A stretch of DNA of 9,149 nucleotides from NCBI GenBank assembly GCA_027451455.1, contig DAIDJI010000163.1:1-9149 (forward strand), in the 5' to 3' direction. Below, in pieces: positions 6,113 to 9,149 of the stretch (its first letter is position 1; each line of letters starts with the position of its first letter). The DNA comes from Planctomycetales bacterium. Lineage in GTDB: Bacteria > Planctomycetota > Planctomycetia > Isosphaerales > Isosphaeraceae. Under the pieces are notes generated by a model. That model saw only the letters and a list, made by a program, of their open reading frames with translations. It had not been told where the DNA came from and did not search any database. The translations under genes were made by a program, and so were the position numbers.

Positions 6113-8659
6113 TCAGGATTCCGGAGAGTCGGTCGGTCTTCGCTTTCCGTCCGAAATGTCGAAGTCGAACCGAACCTGCCCCTCCTCCAGTCTGAGCCGG
6201 GCCTCGAAGCGGTTGCCGCCCTTCGACCGGAAGCCGCGGAGCACGGGAGTGCGCCCGTCTCGCAGCAGCGACTGCGCCGTCCGGAGGCCGATCGCCTTGC
6301 CCGCGATCGTCTTCCAGATCGCGAACTTGCACCCCTGCCGCCAAGCCTTACAGCCGAACGACTTCGGCTGCTCGACCACCTCCGAACCGCAGAGCGGGCA
6401 AGTTCCCAGCGCGACGGTGCCGAATTCTTCGCTTGAACTCGGCGAATCTCTGGCTTCCTCCGAGGTTTTCGGCTTCCGCGATCGTCGGGGCTTGGTCGAT
6501 GGGGGCCCAGCCGGAGCAGGACTCTCCGTATTGGGCGACTTCCGACGAGTGGCCGCACGGCCACCCGACTTCCCTCGGGTCCTTCGCTCCGATCCCTCCG
6601 GCTTCACCCCCGATCGGCGCGGTCCACCGGTCGGCACAGGAACATCGTCGAGGGCGCCCGAGTCGAGCAGTTGCAGGAGGAATGGACCGGCTCCCTCGAT
6701 CGTCAACGGATCGAGTAGCACCCGACACTGGAGCAGCTCTCGGATCTTCTCCTCGTCCAGTTCGAGACCGCGGTACTCGCGCCAGAGGACGAACGGGCAT
6801 CCGTCGCGCCACCCCGAACATCCATACCCGCGCTTTCCCTCGATCACGGGTCGTCCACACCTCGGACAGTCGCCCAGTCGGCTGGAGTCGATCGCGACCT
6901 CGGCACCCGATCGAATGACCTCGCTGGTGTAGCGGACGATCTCCGCCATGAAGGGTCCGCGGCGAAGCTGGCCTCGCTCGATCTGACGGAGCTTCGCTTC
7001 CCAGTCGCCGGTCAGCTCCGGACTCTTCAGGGCGCGGTTCCGGACAATCGCCACGAGGTATCGGCCAAGGTCCGTTGCGATCAGAGCCTTCCCCTCGCGC
7101 ACGATGTAGCCACGGTCGATGAGGGTCTCAATGATCGCCGCTCGGGTGGCCGGCGTCCCGAGCCCACGCTCCTTCAAAGCTTCCTTCAGGTGTTCTTCCT
7201 CGACGAGCTTGCCGGCCGTCTCCATCGCGCCAAGGAGGGTATTCTCGGTGAACGGCTTCGGTGGCGTCGTCTCGCCCCGGCGCACATAAGGCTCATGCGG
7301 ACCGGTCTCGCCGACACGGAACTCGGGTAGGTCCTGCTCGTCGTCCCCTTCCTTGCGGTCGTCCTCCCGGCGCGGATAAAGGACGGTCCATCCTGGATCA
7401 AGCACCCGGACGCCCCGGGCGCGGAACGGAACGTCCTCCGAGGACGCCTGGATCGTCGTGATCTCCTTGACACAGGCCGGGTAGAAGGCGGCGATCAGGC
7501 GGGTGACCACGGCGTCGAAGACCTTCTGCGCCGGTGAGCCGAGACTGCCCGGACACTTCCCCGTCGGGATGATCGCGTGGTGGTCGCGGACCTTCGCGTT
7601 GTTGACAATCCGACCGGTGAAAACCAGTGCCGAGAGGTCAAGCCGACCAATCTCCGAAGAACGAAGCGAGCGCAGCTCCTCTAGGATGCCGGGAATCTGC
7701 CCCTTCATGTCGTCGCCGAGGTACCGCGAATCGGTCCTCGGGTAGCTGATGTACTTGTCCTCGTAGAGCGATTGCGCAACCTTGAGCGTCGCGTCGGCCG
7801 ACATCCCGTATCGCCGGTTCATGTCACGCTGGAGGTCGGTCAGGTCGTACAACTGCGGCGGAGCAACCCGCTCGGGCTTCCGCTCGACTCCCCGGACGTC
7901 AAAGGGCCGTCCAAGAATCCGATCAAGGACCGCGCGGGCGTCCTCCTCGCGAGCAAAGCGGTCGCCAGCGAACTTGAAGGTGACGTCCCGATATTTCGTC
8001 AACAGCTCCCAGAACGGCTCGGGGTGGAAGGTCCGGATCTCGTCGTCGCGGCGAACAATCAGCGCGAGGACTGGTGTTTGCACCCGCCCGACGCTCCACA
8101 GAACACCGTTCGACCGGTGCGCAACCGTGTAATACCGGGTCGCGTTCAGACCGACAATCCAATCGGCCTCGCTCCGACTCCGCGCCGCAGCGTAGAGATC
8201 GTCGTAATCCGAGAGTGGACGGAGCCGTCGGAAGGCGTCGCGGATGGCCGACTCGCTGAGCGAACTCAGCCAGAGCCGACGCGCCGGCTTCCCGACACAT
8301 CCGACCAGCTCCTGAATATACCGGAAGATCAGCTCTCCCTCACGGCCGGCGTCGGTCGCACAGATCAGCTCGTCGGCCTCGCGGAAGAGTTTCCGGACGA
8401 CCGCCAGTTGCTTTCGCGCGCGACCCTCATCAATCGCCTTGATCTCGAACCGCTCGGGGACAATCGGGAGCGACTCGACTGTCCATCGCTTCAGCGAGGG
8501 GTCGTAATCCTGCGGTTCCTTCAGCGTCGCGAGGTGCCCCAGAGCCCAGGTGACGAAATACCCGTTCCCCTCGAGGTAGCCCTCGCGGCGCGTCGATGCT
8601 CCCAGGAATGCCGCCAGCTCCCGCGCCACCGACGGCTTCTCGGCCAGAACCACTTTCAT
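6113..8659 (-). CDS. topB: DNA topoisomerase III (type IA, TopB-like) with two C-terminal zinc-ribbon modules
   Basis: This 848-residue cytoplasmic enzyme relaxes or decatenates DNA through single-strand passage. The Toprim domain opens with LAEKPSVARE (Glu7) and contains ATDAGREGEL (101-110): Asp103 and Glu107 are present, and residue 105 is Gly where E. coli enzymes have Asp, a variant I recall from other TopB proteins. The catalytic tyrosine is Tyr306 in YISYPRTDSRYL. The helix-rich core continues through KERGLGTPATRA (497-507). Two C-terminal zinc-ribbon-like units follow: Cys598, 601, 614, 621 and Cys754, 757, 770, 777, with the same CPxCG...C...C spacing. They are separated by a basic, Ser/Pro-rich linker at about 676-746. 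E. coli TopB is about 650 residues, so the extra length is this tail. The ATG at 8659 was chosen over an in-frame ATG at 8731 because the Toprim motif begins immediately and GGAGG lies nine bases upstream. Monocistronic: neighbours are convergent and divergent. Confidence 0.95.
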   Translation of the reverse strand: MKVVLAEKPSVARELAAFLGASTRREGYLEGNGYFVTWALGHLATLKEPQDYDPSLKRWTVESLPIVPERFEIKAIDEGRARKQLAVVRKLFREADELICATDAGREGELIFRYIQELVGCVGKPARRLWLSSLSESAIRDAFRRLRPLSDYDDLYAAARSRSEADWIVGLNATRYYTVAHRSNGVLWSVGRVQTPVLALIVRRDDEIRTFHPEPFWELLTKYRDVTFKFAGDRFAREEDARAVLDRILGRPFDVRGVERKPERVAPPQLYDLTDLQRDMNRRYGMSADATLKVAQSLYEDKYISYPRTDSRYLGDDMKGQIPGILEELRSLRSSEIGRLDLSALVFTGRIVNNAKVRDHHAIIPTGKCPGSLGSPAQKVFDAVVTRLIAAFYPACVKEITTIQASSEDVPFRARGVRVLDPGWTVLYPRREDDRKEGDDEQDLPEFRVGETGPHEPYVRRGETTPPKPFTENTLLGAMETAGKLVEEEHLKEALKERGLGTPATRAAIIETLIDRGYIVREGKALIATDLGRYLVAIVRNRALKSPELTGDWEAKLRQIERGQLRRGPFMAEIVRYTSEVIRSGAEVAIDSSRLGDCPRCGRPVIEGKRGYGCSGWRDGCPFVLWREYRGLELDEEKIRELLQCRVLLDPLTIEGAGPFLLQLLDSGALDDVPVPTGGPRRSGVKPEGSERRTRGKSGGRAATRRKSPNTESPAPAGPPSTKPRRSRKPKTSEEARDSPSSSEEFGTVALGTCPLCGSEVVEQPKSFGCKAWRQGCKFAIWKTIAGKAIGLRTAQSLLRDGRTPVLRGFRSKGGNRFEARLRLEEGQVRFDFDISDGKRRPTDSPES
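6422..6634 (-). other. Low-complexity basic linker between topoisomerase zinc modules
   Basis: Codons of residues about 676-746 are rich in Arg, Lys, Ser, Pro and Gly (for example GKSGGRAATRRKSP and TKPRRSRKPKTSEE). This is a probably disordered, positively charged tether that could add non-specific DNA contact. No frameshift is seen across it, and the frame continues into the second zinc module. Confidence 0.7.
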
Positions 8660-8668
8660 CCGAGCCTG

Positions 8669-8673
8669 CCTCC
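8669..8673 (-). promoter_or_regulatory. Ribosome binding site of topB
   Basis: The minus strand reads GGAGG nine bases before the ATG at 8659. It supports the 848-residue start. Confidence 0.6.
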
Positions 8674-8703
8674 GCGATCCACCCCTTCGATCGCAACTAT
8701 CCG

Positions 8704-8731
8704 ATTGTACAGAATCGGGTTCAAGAACCAA
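8704..8731 (-). promoter_or_regulatory. Candidate sigma70-like promoter of topB
   Basis: On the minus strand TTGGTT (8731-8726) and TACAAT (8709-8704, five of six to TATAAT) are spaced by 16 bases, with the -10 ending 44 bases before the start codon. An overlapping alternative is TTGAAC with GATAGT at 17 bases. Pattern match only. Confidence 0.35.
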
Positions 8732-8867
8732 GGGTGATCATTGGATCCTGGCTCGCACGGACTAACAGACCTCAAGACGGCTCAGAGGATGCACCGTGGC
8801 ACACAATTTGCATTAATGATCGGCTGGAGCCGGTGCAGGTCCGGGACGATCCCGCGATGACGGCTCA

Positions 8868-8888
8868 GCCTGGACGAATCGTCCAGGC
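8868..8888. promoter_or_regulatory. 9-bp perfect dyad upstream of the 8936 gene, possible operator
   Basis: GCCTGGACG (8868-8876) and CGTCCAGGC (8880-8888) are exact reverse complements around a 3-base centre (AAT). The element lies 47 bases before the ATG at 8936 and is not inside any supported gene. The size and near-continuous symmetry fit a dimeric repressor operator; a small RNA hairpin in the leader is the alternative. No T-run follows, so it is unlikely to be an intrinsic terminator. Confidence 0.4.
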
Positions 8889-8935
8889 GACGGGTACGAC
8901 GATCGGCGCGGCCCGCCGGGATAAGAGGCACTCCG

Positions 8936-9149
8936 ATGGCAGCACACGCTATGAGGGATTCCGTGGAAACGCTCGACCATGCTGAGGACCACGCGGAATC
9001 AAACTTCGACTCGTTTGCGGACGGGACGCACGAGATCCAGTTGCGCGACGCCGGGGTTCTTCCCGCCACTGGCCGCTTTCTCGGCCGGATCGTCTACAAC
9101 ACGTCGTATGCATTGTCGTTCGGCGTGACCCTCCCGGTGATGATGGTCG
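8936..9149 (+). CDS. Unrecognised protein, N-terminal fragment, truncated by window edge
   Basis: The frame is open from the ATG at 8936 to the window edge (71 codons plus one base). AAGAGG lies seven bases upstream, and an in-frame TGA at 8858-8860 with no other ATG between rules out a longer form. The first 40 residues are acidic and polar (for example ETLDHAEDHAESNFDSFADG). Then comes GRFLGRIVYNTSYALSFGVT, turning hydrophobic (LPVMMV) at the edge, which could be the start of a membrane-associated segment. I do not recognise the family with confidence; it may be a small planctomycete-restricted protein. It is divergent from topB with 276 bases between the starts. Confidence 0.6.
   Translation, partial: MAAHAMRDSVETLDHAEDHAESNFDSFADGTHEIQLRDAGVLPATGRFLGRIVYNTSYALSFGVTLPVMMV

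Noticed and set aside
6099..6126. Direct repeat ATTCCGGAG (6099-6107 and 6118-6126) at the topB stop
   Set aside because: Nine bases with no flanking mobile-element features; the second copy is topB coding sequence. Likely chance.
5895..6932. Plus-strand open frame (345 codons) spanning the convergent gap and the topB 3' end
   Set aside because: The product is Arg/Ser/Pro-rich low complexity without domains and overlaps the zinc modules of topB. It is a compositional artefact.
8660..8731. In-frame N-terminal extension of topoisomerase III by 24 residues
   Set aside because: The Toprim motif starts right after the ATG at 8659 as in other family members, and the candidate promoter and ribosome binding site lie inside the extension.
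7772..8737. Plus-strand open frame (321 codons) antisense to topB
   Set aside because: It is opposite the Toprim and core coding region of topoisomerase III, which has all its catalytic motifs. The antisense product shows no domain, and no good start context was seen.
1..9149. Possible mobile or defence island
   Set aside because: No transposase, integrase, toxin-antitoxin, nuclease-helicase pair, tRNA-linked attachment site or CRISPR repeats are visible. Topoisomerase III can occur on plasmids and integrative elements, but nothing else here supports that.

Overview
The window looks like chromosomal DNA from a planctomycete, most likely of the Isosphaeraceae/Gemmataceae type. This is inferred from the gene content: a large FG-GAP/ASPIC (CRTAC1-type) protein with a helical N-terminal domain, a Tat-exported DUF1501 protein, and an S53 peptidase whose N-terminus resembles the 'LEPLEDR-x-x-PS' leader common in these bacteria. 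The DNA is GC-rich, apparently in the low-to-mid 60s percent. I see no tRNA, rRNA, CRISPR array, insertion sequence, integrase or phage gene.

Layout from left to right. (1) 1-206, minus strand: the N-terminus of a probable lipoprotein that runs off the left edge. (2) 296-2578, minus: a complete 760-residue membrane-anchored or secreted CRTAC1-type protein with seven DxDxDG motifs and a C-terminal ASPIC/UnbV domain; it lies upstream of (1) and could be co-transcribed with it. (3) 2579-2863: a divergent intergenic region with weak promoter-like elements for both directions. (4) 2864-4330, plus: a sedolisin-family (S53) peptidase with an intact catalytic set, no classical prodomain, and a proline-rich linker ending in a basic tail. 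(5) 4457-5842, plus: a DUF1501 protein with a Tat signal and a strong ribosome binding site. (6) 5843-6112: a convergent intergenic region holding a very strong perfect-arm hairpin, a likely terminator. (7) 6113-8659, minus: DNA topoisomerase III (TopB type) with two zinc-ribbon-like modules separated by a long basic, Ser/Pro-rich linker. (8) 8660-8935: a divergent intergenic region with a candidate topB promoter and a 9-bp dyad ahead of the next gene. (9) 8936-end, plus: the first 71 codons of an unrecognised protein.

Functionally, the left two thirds (1-5842) is a cluster of exported proteins. These are two calcium-dependent beta-propeller-like proteins (the partial one tentative), one secreted peptidase and one Tat-exported phosphatase-fold protein. 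Nothing shows that they form one pathway. The right third is a housekeeping topoisomerase and the start of an unknown gene. I found no convincing new multi-gene system. The points most worth checking are the atypical S53 peptidase, the strong apparent over-representation of the palindrome CGATCG, and the two hairpin/dyad elements.
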